Below are positions 51,557 to 64,000 of a stretch of DNA of 64,000 nt, piece after piece. A model generated the notes under the pieces. The model made no database searches. It was not told the origin of the DNA and worked only from the letters and a program-made list of their open reading frames with translations. The translations under genes and the position numbers were made by a program. Numbering within the stretch: the stretch's first letter is position 1; every line of letters begins with the position of its first letter. The DNA comes from Muricea muricata (Eukaryota > Cnidaria > Anthozoa > Malacalcyonacea > Plexauridae). The DNA is taken from NCBI GenBank assembly GCA_963855995.1, contig OY979730.1:6645341-6709340 (forward strand), read 5' to 3'.

Positions 51557-51752
51557 TTCTGCAATTTTCATTTAAAAGATCTCTTCAAAGTCCGTGATTG
51601 CAGTATATCATTACACTCATTTCGTTCACTTTAGCACTGAAAATATCATTTTAAGCTCTAAAACGTCGCCGTGATAGATTTTAGACGGCAATTTTTAGTT
51701 TGTGATTTGAGCATGTTTTTACGCTCAAATTTCTTCTAGAGCGCTAAAACGC

Positions 51753-52707
51753 GATTTTGATGGTTCTAAGATCGTTTCTTTTCAGTCTACAAGCTTGTTA
51801 TAAGTTTCTCAATTCAACATATTATTTCGCTCATCTCTTAAGTTTGAGCGCCGAAAACTTTATTCCCGATTTGCTAAGTTCTTCGATTTTGATGATTCTA
51901 ACATCGTTTCTTTTCAGTTTACAAGCTAGTTATCGGTTTCTCATTTCAACATGTTATTTCACTCATCTCCATGGTTTTAGCACCGAAAACTTGATTCCCG
52001 ACTTCCTAAGTTCTGCAATTTCCATTTAGGAGGTCTCTTTTAAGTCCGTGATTGCAGTACATCATAGCGCTCAATTCGTTACCTTTAGCACTGAAAATAT
52101 AATTTTAAGCTCTAAAACGTCGCCGTGAACGATTTAAGACGCGAATCTTTAGTTGGTGATTTGAGCATGTTTTTACGCTCAAATTCTTCTAGGGCGCTAA
52201 AAACGTGATTTTGCTGATTCTAAGATCGTGTCTTTGCAGTTTACAAGCTATTTATAGGTTTCTCATTTCAACATGTTATTTCACTCATCTCCATGGTTTA
52301 AGCGCCGAAAACTTGATTCATAACTTGCTAGGTTCTGCAATTTTCATTTAAAAGATCTCTTCAAAGTCCGTGATTGCAGTATATCATTACACTCATTTCG
52401 TTCACTTTAGCACCGAAAATATCTTTTTAAGCTCTAAAACGTCGCCGTGATAGATTTTAGACGGCAATCTTTAGTTTGTGATTTGAGCATGTTTTTACGC
52501 TCGAATTTCTTCTAGAGCGCAAAAACGCAAATTTGATGATTCTAAGATTGTTTCTTTTCAGTCTACATGCTTGTTATAAGTTTCTCAATTCAACATGTTA
52601 TTTCGCTCATCTCTGCAGTTTGAGCGCCGAAAACTTGATTCCCGATTTGCTAAGTTCTGCGATTTTGATGATTCTAAGATCGCTTCTTTTCAGTTTACAA
52701 GCTAGTT
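51753..52707. repeat. 776 bp dimer region in block 3 (one full and one partial unit)
   Basis: Dimer heads are at 51753 and 52529, 776 bp apart, matching the first two units of block 1. The second is cut in the GCTAGTTAT stretch, where the sequence changes to the 2055 bp type. Confidence 0.7.
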
Positions 52708-55700
52708 ATAGGTTTCTAATATCAACATGTTATTTCGCTCATCTCTGCAGTTTGAGCGCCAAAAACTTTATTCCCGACTTGCTAAAATCCACAATTTCCA
52801 TTTAGAAGGTGTCTTTTAGGTCCGTGATTGCAGTATATCATTGCGCTCAACTCGTTCACTTTAGCACAGAAAATATCATTTTAAGCTCTAAAACGTCGCC
52901 GTGATCGATTTTACACGACAATCTTTAGTTTGTGATTTGAGCACGTTTTTACGCTCAAATCGCCTCTAGAGCGCTAAAAACGCGATTTTGATGATTCTAA
53001 GATCGTTTCTTTTCAGTTTATAAGCTAGTTATAGGTTTCTCATTTCAACATATTATTTCACTCATCTCCATGGTTTGAGCGCCGAAAACTTGATTCCCGA
53101 CTTGCTAAGTTTTGCAATTTAAATTTAGAAGGTCTTTTTTAGGTCCGTGATTTCATTATATCATTGCGCTCAACTCGTTCACTTTCATTTTAAGCTCTAA
53201 AACGTCGCCGTGATTGATTTTAGACGGCAATCTTTAGTTTGTGATTTGAGCATGTTTTTAATCTCAAATCGCTTCTAGAGTGCTAAAAACGCGATTTTGA
53301 TGATTCTAAGATCGTTTCTTTACAGTTTACAAGCTAGTTATAGGTTTCTCAATTCAACATGTTATTTCCCTCATCTCTGCGGTTTGAGCGCCGAAAACTT
53401 TATTCCTGACTTGCTAAGTTCTGCAATTTCCATTTAGAACGTCTCTTTTAGGTCCGTGATTGCATTATATCATTGCGCTCAACTCGTTCACTTTAGCACA
53501 GAAAATGTCATTTTAAGCTCTAAAACGTCGCCGTGATTGATTTTAGACGGCAATCTTTAGTTTTTTATTTGTGCATGTTTTTACGCTCAAATGTCTTCTA
53601 GAGCGCTAAAACGCGATTTTGATTATTCTAAGATCGCTTCTTTTCAGTTTATAAGCTAGTTATAGGTTTCTAATTTCAACATGTTATTTCACTCATCTCC
53701 ATAGTTTGAGCGCCGAAAACTTGATTCCCGACTTGCTAGGTTCTGCAATTTCCATTTAGAAGGTCTCATTTAGGTCCGTGATTGCATTATATCATTGCGC
53801 TCAACTCGTTCACTTTAGCACAGAAAATATAATTTAAGCTCTAAAACGTCGCCGTGATTGATTTTAGACGGCAATCTTTAGTTTTTTATTTGAGCATGTT
53901 TTTACGCTTAAATCGCTTCTAGAACGCTAAAAACGCGATTTTGATGATTCTAAGATCGTGTCTTTTCAGTTTACAAGCTAGTTACAGGCTTCTCAATTAA
54001 ACATGTTATTTCGCTCATCTCTGCAGTTTGAGCGCCGAAAACTTGATTCCCGATTTGCCAAGTTCTACGATTTTGATGATTTTAAGATCGTTTCTTTTCA
54101 GTTTACAAGCTAATTATCGGTTTCTCATTTCAACAAGTTATTTCACTCATCTCCATGGTTTTAGCACCGAAAACTTGATTCCCGACTTCCTAAGTTCTGC
54201 AATTTCCATTTCGAAGGTCTCTTTTAAGTCCGTGTTTGCAGTAGATCATAGCGCTCAATTCCTTAACTTTAGCACTGAAAATATCATTTTAAGCTCTAAA
54301 ACGTCGCCGTGAACGATTTAAGACGCGAATCTTTAATTGGTGATTTGAGCATGTTTTTACGTTAAAATCTCTTCTAGAGCGGTAAAAATGCGATTTTGCT
54401 GATTCTAAGATCGTTTCTTTTCAGTTTACAAGCTAGTTATAGGTTTCTCATTTCAAAATGTTATTTCACTCATCTCCATCGTTTGAGCGCTGAAAACTTC
54501 ATTCCCGACTTGCTAAGTTCTGCAATTTCCATTTAGAAGGTCTCATTTAGTTGCGTGATTGCATTATATCATTACGCTCAACTCGTTCAGTTTTAGCACA
54601 GAAAATATCATTTTAAGCTCTAAAACGTTGGCCTGATTAATTTTAAACGGCAACCTTTAGTTTGTGATTTGACCATGTTTTTACGCTCAAATTCCTTCTA
54701 GAGCGCTAAAAACGCGATTTTGATGATTGTAAGATCGTTTCTTTTCAGTTTATAAGCTAGTTAAAGGTTTCTCATTTCAACATGTTATTTCACTCATCTC
54801 CATGGTTTGAGCGCCAAAAACTTGATTCCCGACTTGCTAAGTTTTGCAATTTCAATTTAGAAGGTCTCTTTTAGGTCCGTGATTGCATTATATCATTGCG
54901 CTCAACTCGTTCATTTTCATTTTAAGCTCTAAAACGTCGCCGTGATTGATTTTAGACGGCAATCTTTAGTTTGTGATTTGAGCACGTTTTTACGCTCAAA
55001 TCGCTTCTAGAGCGCTAAAAACGCGATTTTGATGATTCTTAGATCGTTTCTTTTCAGTTTACAAGCTAGTTATAGGTTTCTCATATCAACATGTTATTAC
55101 GCTCATCTCTGCAGTTTGAGCGCCAAAAACTTTATTCCCGACTTGCTAAAATCCACAATTTCCATTTAGAAGGTGTCTTTTAGGTCCGTGATTGCATTAT
55201 ATCATTGCGCTCAACTCGTTCACTTTAGCTCAGAAAATATCATTTTAAGCTCTAAAACGTCGCCGTGATTGATTTTAGACGGCAATCTTTAGTTTGTGAT
55301 TTAAGCATGTTTTTACGCTCAAATCGCTTCTAGAGTGCTAAAAACGCGATTTTGATGATTCTAAGATCGTTTCTTTACAGTTTACAAGCTAGTTATAGGT
55401 TTCTCAATTCAACATGTTATTTCCCTCATCTCTGCGGTTTGAGCGCCGAAAACTTTATTCCTGACTTGCTAAGTTCTGCAATTTTCAATTAGAACGTCTC
55501 TTTTAGGTCCGTGATTGCATTATATCATTGCGCTCAACTCGTTCACTTTAGCACAGAAAATATCATTTTAAGCTCTAAAACGTCGCCGTGATTGATTTTA
55601 GACGGCAATCTTTAGTTTTTTATTTGAGCATGTTTTTACGCTCAAATTTCTTCTAGAGCGCTAAAACGCGATTTTGATTATTCTAAGATCGCTTCTTTTC

Positions 55701-56470
55701 TGTTTATAAGTTGTTATAGGTTTTTCATTTCAACATGTTATTTCACTCATCTCCATGGTTTGAGCGCCGAAAACTTGATTCCCGACTTGCTAGGTTCTGC
55801 AATTTCCATTTAGAAGGTCTCTTTTAGGTGCGTGATTGCATTATATCATTGCGCTCAACTCGTTCACTTTAGCACAGAAAATATCATTTTAAGCTCTAAA
55901 ACGTCGCCGTGATTGATTTTAGACGGCAATCTTTAGTTTGTGATTTGAGCACGTTTTTACGCTCAAATCGCTTCTAGAGCGGTAAAAACGCGATTTTGAT
56001 GATTCTTAGATCGTTTCTTTTCAGTTTACAAGCTAGTTATAGGTTTCTCAATTCAACATGTTATTTCCCTCATCTCTGCAGTTTGAGCGCCGAAAACTTG
56101 ATTCCCAATTTGCCAAGTTCTGCGATTTTGATGATTCTAAGATCGTTTCTTTTCAGTTTACAAGCTAGTTATAGGTTTCTCAATTCAACATGTTATTTCC
56201 CTCATCTCTGCGGTTTGAGCGCCGAAAACTTTATTCCCGACTTGCTAAGTTCTGCAATTTCCATTTAGAAGGTCTCTTTTAGGTCCGTGATTGCATTATA
56301 TCATTGCGCTCAACTCGTTCACTTTAGCACAGAAAATATCATTTTAAGCTCTAAAACGTCGCCGTGATTGATTTTAGACGGCAATCTTTAGTTTTTTATT
56401 TGAGCATGTTTTTACGCTCAAATTTCTTCTAGAGCGCTAAAACGCGATTTTGATTATTCTAAGATCGCTT
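52708..56470. repeat. 2055 bp higher-order region, array 3
   Basis: The CTTTACAG variant ends at 53325 and again at 55380, an offset of 2055, and the CTAAAATCCACAATTTCC variant also recurs at that spacing. The same variants and the same period mark 27076-31092, so this higher-order unit predates the divergence of the two macro-copies. Confidence 0.65.
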
Positions 56471-58586
56471 CTTATCAGTTTGTAAGCTAGTTATGGGTAT
56501 CTAATTTGAACATGTTATTTCACTCATCTCCATAGTTTAAGCGCCGAAAACTTGATTCATAACTTGCTAAGTTCTGCAATTTTCATTTAAAAGATCTCTT
56601 CAAAGTCCGTGATTGCAGTATATCATTACACTCATTTCGTTCACTTTAGCACTGAAAATATCATTTTAAGCTCTAAAACGTCTTCGCGATAGATTTTAGA
56701 CGGCAATCTTTAGTTTGTGATTTGAGCATGTTTTTCCGCTCAAATTTCTTCTAGAGCGCTAAAACGCGATTTTGATGATTCTAAGATCGTTTCTTTTCAG
56801 TTTATAAGCTAGTTATAGGTTTCGCGTTTCAACATGTTATTTAACTCATCTCCATGGTTTGAGCGCCGAAAACTTGATTCATGATTTGCTAGGTTCTGCA
56901 ATTTCCATTTAGAAGGTCTCATTTAGGTCCGTGATTGCATTATATCATTGCGCTCAACTCGTTCACTTTAGCACAGAAAATATCATTTTAAGCTCTAAAA
57001 CGTCGCCGTGATTGATTTTAAACGGCAACCTTTAGTTTGTGATTTGACCAAGTTTTTACGCTCAAATCGCCTCTAGAGCGCTAAAAACGCGATTTTGATG
57101 ATTCTAAGATCGTTTCTTTTCAGTTTATAAGCTAGTTATAGGTTTCTCATTTCAACATGTTATTTCACTCATCTCCATGGTTTGAGCGCCGAGAACTTGA
57201 TTCCCGACTTGCTAAGTTTTGCAATTTAAATTTAGAAGGTCTCTTTTAGGTCCGTGATTTCATTATATCATTGCGCTCAACTCGTTCACTTTCATTTTAA
57301 GCTTTAAAACGTCGCCGTGATTGATTTTAGACGGCAATCTTTAGTTTGTGATTTGAGCATGTTTTTACGCTCAAATCGTTTCTAGAGCGCTAAAAACGCG
57401 ATTTTGATTATTCTAAGATCGTTTCTTTTCAGTTTAAAAGCTAGTTATAGGTTTCTCAATTCAACATGTTATTTCGCTCATCTCTGCGGTTTGAGCGCCG
57501 AAAACTTTATTCCCGACTTGCTAAGTTCTGCAATTTCCATTTAGAACGTCTCTTTTAGGTCCGTGATTGCATTATATCATTGCGCTCAACTCGTTCACTT
57601 TCATTTTAAGCTCTAAAACGTCGCCGTGATTGATTTTAGACGGCAATCTTTAGTTTGTGATTTGAGCATGTTTTTACGCTCAAATCGTTTCTAGAGCGCT
57701 AAAAACGCGATTTTGATTATTCTAAGATCGTTTCTTTTCAGTTTACAAGCTAGTTATCGGTTTCTCCTTTCAACATGTTATTTCACTCATCTCCATGGTT
57801 TTAGCACAGAAAAGTTGATTCCCGACTTCCTAAGTTCTGCAATTTCCATTTACAAGGTCTCTTTTAAGTCCGTGATTGCAGTACATCATAGCGCTCAATT
57901 CGTTAACTTTAGCACTGAAAATATCATTTTAAGCTCTAAAACGTCGCCGTGAACGATTTAAGACGCGAATCTTTAGTTGGTGATTTGAGAATGTTTTTAC
58001 GCTTAAATCACTTCTAGAGCGCTAAAAACGTGATTTTGCTGATTCTAAGATCGTGTCTTTTCAGTTTACAAGCTATTTATAGGTTTCTCATTTCAACATG
58101 TTATTTCACTCATCTCCATGGTTTGAGCGCCGAAAATTTGATTCCCGACTTGCTAGGTTCTGCAATTTCCATTTAGAAGGTCTCATTTAGGTCCGTGATT
58201 GCATTATATCATTGCGCTCAACTCGTTCACTTTAGCACAGAAAATATCATTTTAAGCTCTAAAACGTCGCCGTGATTGATTTTAGACGGCAATCTTTAGT
58301 TTTTTATTTGAGCATGTTTTTATGCTTAAATCGCTTCTAGAACGCTAAAAACGCGATTTTGATGATTCTAAGATCGTGTCTTTTCAGTTTACAAGCTAGT
58401 TATAGGTTTCTAAATTCAACATGTTATTTCGCTCATCTCTGCAGTTTGAGCGCCGAAAACTTGATTCCCAATTTGCCAAGTTCTGCGATTTTGATGATTC
58501 TAAGATCGTTTCTTTTCAGTTTACAAGCTAGTTAAAGGTTTCTCAATTCAACATGTTATTTCGCTCATCTCTGCGGCTTGAGCGCG

Positions 58587-61393
58587 GAAAACTTTATTCC
58601 CGACTTGCTAAGTTCTGCAATTTCCATTTAGAAGGTCTCTTTTAGGTGCGTGATTGCATTATATCATTGCGCTCAACTCGTTCACTTTAGCACAGAAAAT
58701 ATCATTTTAAGCTCTAAAACGTCGCCGTGATTGATTTTAGACGGCAATCTTTAGTTTGTGATTTGAGCACGTTTTTACGCTCAAATCGCTTCTAGAGCGC
58801 TAAAAACGCGATTTTGATGATTCTTAGATCGTTTCTTTTCATTTTACAAGCTTTTTATAAGTTTCTCAATTCAACATGTTATTTCACTCATCTCCATGGT
58901 TTTAGCACCGAAAATTTGATTCCCGACTTGCTAAGTTGTGCAGTTTCCATTTCGAAGGTCTCTTTTAAGTCCGTGATTGCAGTAGATCATAGCGCTCAAT
59001 TCGTTAACTTTAGCACTGAAAATATCATTTTAAGCTATAAAACGTCACCGTGAACGATTTAAGACGGGAATCTTTAATTGGTGATTTGAGCATGTTTTTA
59101 CGTTAAAATCACTTCTAGAGCGCTAAAAACGCGATTTTGCTGATTCTAAGGTCGTTTCTTTTCAGTTTACAAGCTAGTTATAGGTTTCTCAATTCAACAT
59201 GTTATTTCACTCATCTCTGCGGTTTGAGCGCCGAAAACTTTATTCCCGACTTGCTAAGTTCTGCAATTTCCATTTAGAAGGTCTCTTTTAGGTGCGTGAT
59301 TGCATTATATCATTGCGCTCAACTCGTTCACTTTAGCACAGAAAATATCATTTTAAGCTCTAAAACGTCGCCGTGATTGATTTTAGACGGCAATCTTTAG
59401 TTTTTTATTTGAGCATGTTTTTATGCTTAAATCGCTTCTAGAACGCTAAAAACGCGATTTTGATGATTCTAAGATCGTGTCTTTTCAGTTTACAAGCTAG
59501 TTATAGATTTCTCAATTCAACATGTTATTTCGCTCATCTCTGCAGTTTGAGCGCCGAAAACTTGATTCCCAATTTGCCAAGTTCTGCGATTTTGATGATT
59601 CTAAGATCGTTTCTTTTCAGTTTACAAGCTAGTTATAGGTTTCTCAATTCAACATGTTAATTCACTCATCTCTGCGGTTTGAGCGCCGAAAACTTTATTC
59701 CCGACTTGCTAAGTTCTGCAATTTCCATTTAGAAGGTCTCTTTTAGGTGCGTGATTGCATTATATCATTGCGCTCAACTCGTTCACTTTAGCACAGAAAA
59801 TATCATTTTAAGCTCTAAAACGTCGCCGTGATTGATTTTAGACGGCAATCTTTAGTTTGTGATTTGAGCACGTTTTTACGCTCAAATCGCTTCTAGAGCG
59901 CTAAAAACGCGATTTTGATGATTCTTAGATCGTTTCTTTTCATTTTACAAGCTTTTTATAAGTTTCTCAATTCAACATGTTATTTCACTCATCTCCATGG
60001 TTTTAGCACCGAAAATTTGATTCCCGACTTGCTAAGTTGTGCAGTTTCCATTTCGAAGGTCTCTTTTAAGTCCGTGATTGCAGTAGATCATAGCGCTCAA
60101 TTCGTTAACTTTAGCACTGAAAATATCATTTTAAGCTATAAAACGTCACCGTGAACGATTTAAGACGGGAATCTTTAATTGGTGATTTGAGCATGTTTTT
60201 ACGTTAAAATCACTTCTAGAGCGCTAAAAACGCGATTTTGCTGATTCTAAGGTCGTTTCTTTTCAGTTTACAAGCTAGTTATAGGTTTCTCAATTCAACA
60301 TGTTATTTCACTCATCTCTGCGGTTTGAGCGCCGAAAACTTTATTCCCGACTTGCTAAGTTCTGCAATTTCCATTTAGAAGGTCTCTTTTAGGTGCGTGA
60401 TTGCATTATATCATTGCGCTCAACTCGTTCACTTTAGCACAGAAAATATCATTTTAAGCTCTAAAACGTCGCCGTGATTGATTTTAGACGGCAATCTTTA
60501 GTTTTTTATTTGAGCATGTTTTTATGCTTAAATCGCTTCTAGAACGCTAAAAACGCGATTTTGATGATTCTAAGATCGTGTCTTTTCAGTTTACAAGCTA
60601 GTTATAGATTTCTCAATTCAACATGTTATTTCGCTCATCTCTGCAGTTTGAGCGCCGAAAACTTGATTCCCAATTTGCCAAGTTCTGCGATTTTGATGAT
60701 TCTAAGATCGTTTCTTTTCAGTTTACAAGCTAGTTATAGGTTTCTCAATTCAACATGTTAATTCACTCATCTCTGCGGTTTGAGCGCCGAAAACTTTATT
60801 CCCGACTTGCTAAGTTCTGCAATTTCCATTTAGAAGGTCTCTTTTAGGTGCGTGATTGCATTATATCATTGCGCTCAACTCGTTCACTTTAGCACAGAAA
60901 ATATAATTTTAAGCTCTAAAACGTCGCCGTGATTGATTTTAGACGGCAATCTTTAGTTTGTGATTTGAGCACGTTTTTACGCTCAAATCGCTTCTAGAGC
61001 GCTAAAAACGCGATTTTGATGATTCTTAGATCGTTTCTTTTCATTTTACAAGCTTTTTATAAGTTTCTCAATTCAACATGTTATTTCACTCATCTCCATG
61101 GTTTTAGCACCGAAAATTTGATTCCCGACTTGCTAAGTTGTGCAGTTTCCATTTCGAAGGTCTCTTTTAAGTCCGTGATTGCAGTAGATCATAGCGCTCA
61201 ATTCGTTAACTTTAGCACTGAAAATATCATTTTAAGCTATAAAACGTCACCGTGAACGATTTAAGACGGGAATCTTTAATTGGTGATTTGAGCATGTTTT
61301 TACGTTAAAATAACTTCTAGAGCGCTAAAAACGCGATTTTGCTGATTCTAAGGTCGTTTCTTTTCAGTTTACAAGCTAGTTATAGGTTTCTCA
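58587..61393. repeat. 1101 bp higher-order repeat, about 2.5 units
   Basis: Units start at about 58587, 59688 and 60789. Each is one 455 bp composite plus two 323 bp monomers. The units are nearly identical. Differences noticed include A for C at 60905 and TAACTT for CACTT near 61311. The third unit is left at about 61393, where TCAATTCAACATG becomes TCATTTCAAAATG. High identity implies very recent amplification or gene-conversion-like homogenisation. Confidence 0.8.
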
Positions 61394-64000
61394 TTTCAAA
61401 ATGTTATTTCACTCATCTCCATGGTTTTAGCGCTGAAAACTTTATTCCCGACTTCCTAAGTTCTGCAATTTCCATTTAGAAGGTCTCATTTAGTTGCGTG
61501 ATTGCATTATATCATTACGCTCAACTCGTTCTCTTTTAGCACAGAAAATATCATTTTAAGCTCTAAAACGTTGCCGTGATTGATTTTAAACGGCAACCTT
61601 TAGTTTGTGATTTGACCATGTTTTTACGCTCAAATCGCTTCTAGAGCGCTAAAAACGCAATTTTGATGATTCTAAGATCATGTCTTTTCAGTTTACAAGC
61701 TAGTTTTAGGTTTCTCATTTCAACATGTTATTTCACTCGTCTCCATTGTTTGAGCGCCGAAAACTTGATTCCCGACTTGCTAAGTTCTGCAATTTCAATT
61801 TAGAAGGTCTCTTTTAGGTCGGTGATTGCATTATATCATTGCGCTCAACTCGTTCACTTTCATTTTAAGCTCTAAAACGTCGCCGTGATTGATTTTAGAC
61901 AGCAATCTTTAGTTTGTGATTTGAGCACGTTTTTGCGCTCAAATCGCTTCTAGAGCGCTAAAAACGCGATTTTGATGATTCTAAGATCGTTTCTTTTCAG
62001 TTTACAAGCTAGTTATAGGTTTCTCAATTCAACATGTTATTTCGCTCATCTCTGCAGTTTCAGCGCCGAAAACTTGATTCCCAATTTGCCAAGTTCTGCG
62101 ATTTTGATGATTCTAAGATCGTTTCTTTTCAGTTTACAAGCTAGTTAAAGGTTTCTCAATTCAACATGTTATTTCGCTCATCTCTGCGGTTTGAGCGCGG
62201 AAAACTTTATTCCCGACTTGCTAAGTTCTGCAAATTCCATTTAGAAGGTCTCTTTTAGGTGCGTGATTGCATTATATCATTGCGCTCAACTCGTTCACTT
62301 TAGCACAGAAAATATCATTTTAAGCTCTAAAACGTCGCCGTGATTGATTTTAGACGGCAATCTTTAGTTTGTGATTTGAGCACGTTTTTACGCTCAAATC
62401 GCTTCTAGAGTGCTAAAAACAAGATTTTGATGATTCTTAGATGGTTTCTTTTCAGTTTACAAGCTAGTTATAGGTTTCTCAATTCAACATGTTATTTCCC
62501 TCATCTCTGCGGTTTGAGCGCCGAAAACTTTATTCCCGACTTGCTAAGTTCTGCAATTTCCATTTAGAACGTCTCTTTTAGGTCCGTGATTGCATTATAT
62601 CATTGCGCTCAACTCGTTCACTTTAGCACAGAAAATATCATTTTAAGCTCTAAAACGTCGCCGTGATTGATTTTAGACGGCAATCTTTAGTTTTTTATTT
62701 GAGCATGTTTTTACGCTCAAATTTCTTCTAGAGCGCTAAAACGCGATTTTGATTATTCTAAGATCGCTTCTTTTCAGTTTATAAGCTAGTTATAGGTTTC
62801 TCATTTCAACATGTTATTTCACTCATCTCCATGGTTTGAGCACCGAAAACTTGATTCCCGACTTGCTAGGTTCTGCAATTTCCATTTAGAAGGTCTCATT
62901 TAGGTCCGTGATTGCATTATATCATTGCGCTCAACTCGTTCACTTTAGCACAGAAAATATCATTTTAAGCTCTAAAACGTCGCCGTGATTGATTTTAGAC
63001 GGCAATCTTTAGTTTTTTATTTGAGCATGTTTTTATGCTTAAATCGCTTCTAGAACGCTAAAAACGCGATTTTGATGATTCTAAGATCGTGTCTTTTCAG
63101 TTTACAAGCTAGTTATAGATTTCTCAATTTAACATGTTATTTCGCTCATCTCTGCAGTTTGAGCGCCGAAAACTTGATTCCCAATTTGCCAAGTTCTGCG
63201 ATTTTGATGATTCTAAGATCGTTTCTTTTCAGTTTACAAGTTAGTTATAGGTTTCTCATTTCAAAATGTTATTTCACTCATCTCCATGGTTTTAGCGCTG
63301 AAAATTTTATTCCCGACTTCCTAAGTTCTGCAATTTCCATTTAGAAGGTCTCATTTAGTTGCGTGATTGCATTATATCATTACGCTCAACTCGTTCTCTT
63401 TTAGCACAGAAAATATCATTTTAAGCTCTAAAACGTTGCCGTGATTGATTTTAAACGGCAACCTTTAGTTTGTGATTTGACCATGTTTTTACGCTCAAAT
63501 CGCTTCTAGAGCGCTAAAAACGCGATTTTGATGATTCTAAGATTGTTTTTTTTAAGTTTATAAGCTAGTTAAAGGTTTCTCATTTCAACATGTTATTTCA
63601 CTCGTCTCCATTGTTTGAGCGCCGAAAACTTGATTCCCGACTTGCTAAGTTCTGCAATTTCAATTTAGAAGGTCTCTTTTAGGTCGGTGATTGCATTATA
63701 TCATTGCGCTCAACTCGTTCACTTTCATTTTAAGCTCTAAAACGTCGCCGTGATTGATTTTAGACAGCAATCTTTAGTTTGTGATTTGAGCACGTTTTTG
63801 CGCTCAAATCGCTTCTAGAGCGCTAAAAACATGATTTTGATGATTCTAAGATCGTTTCTTTTCAGTTTACAAGCCAAATATCGGTTTTTCATTTCAACAT
63901 GTTATTTCACTCATCTCCATGGTTTTAGCACCGAAAACTTGATTCCCGATTTGCTAAATTCTGCGATTTTGATGATTCTAAGATCGTTTCTTTTCAGTTT

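Larger units (their letters stand above)
48788..64000. repeat. Satellite array block 3
   Basis: Satellite resumes after the cassette and runs to the window end. From 48788 to about 52707 it follows 1523 to about 5650 closely, without the 29 bp deletion and the 219 bp insertion. Near 52708 it jumps to sequence equivalent to about 28430, so the fourfold super-repeat is absent. Later parts hold a 2055 bp region, a tail-like region (56560-58130), 1101 bp units and, from about 63240, a stretch matching about 3100-3850. No genes are visible. Confidence 0.9.

Overview
This window is eukaryotic and almost gene-free. About 89% of it is one family of tandem satellite DNA, in three blocks: 1523-31092, 34062-46111 and 48788-64000. 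The blocks are interrupted by one 5'-truncated non-LTR retrotransposon (31093-34061, minus strand) and by a non-satellite cassette of about 2.68 kb. That cassette occurs complete at 46112-48787, and its right-hand part occurs again at 1-1522. I see no host gene, rRNA, tRNA or CRISPR that I can support. The retrotransposon protein ends in a C-terminal style I associate with CR1/L2/jockey-like elements of corals and sea anemones. A marine invertebrate, possibly a cnidarian, is therefore a plausible but unproven source. Satellite of this depth suggests centromeric or other heterochromatic DNA, which is inference.

The satellite is organised on several nested scales. The basic monomer is about 323 bp. 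It is itself an ancient trimer of about 108 bp subunits, still recognisable by aligned landmarks. A second monomer type of 455 bp carries an extra 132 bp copy of the monomer head. One 455 and one 321 make a 776 bp dimer. One 455 and two 323 make a 1101 bp unit. A 2055 bp period occurs in two arrays. In the first block, segments of 5.6-7.5 kb are repeated four times as super-higher-order repeats. The largest visible scale is a macro-duplication with offset 47265: the cassette and the satellite just after it at the start of the window reappear from position 47266.

The two macro-copies allow events to be ordered. The copy from 48788 lacks a 29 bp deletion and a 219 bp insertion that the copy from 1523 carries. 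It also lacks the fourfold super-repeat amplification and passes directly from a point equivalent to about 5.65 kb to one equivalent to about 28.4 kb. The simplest order is macro-duplication, then the deletion and insertion in the first copy, then amplification, then local unequal crossing-over that changed 776 bp dimer counts (about 5, 4, 5 and 3).

The middle block (34062-46111), beside the retrotransposon, looks more diverged and has only short local duplications. The cassette contains an octamer ATGCAAAT and two CCAAT boxes within about 90 bp, a core-histone-promoter-like grouping, but no histone reading frame that I can recognise. Many open frames of 80-123 codons run through the satellite on the plus strand. 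I treat them as by-products of the repeat and not as genes.
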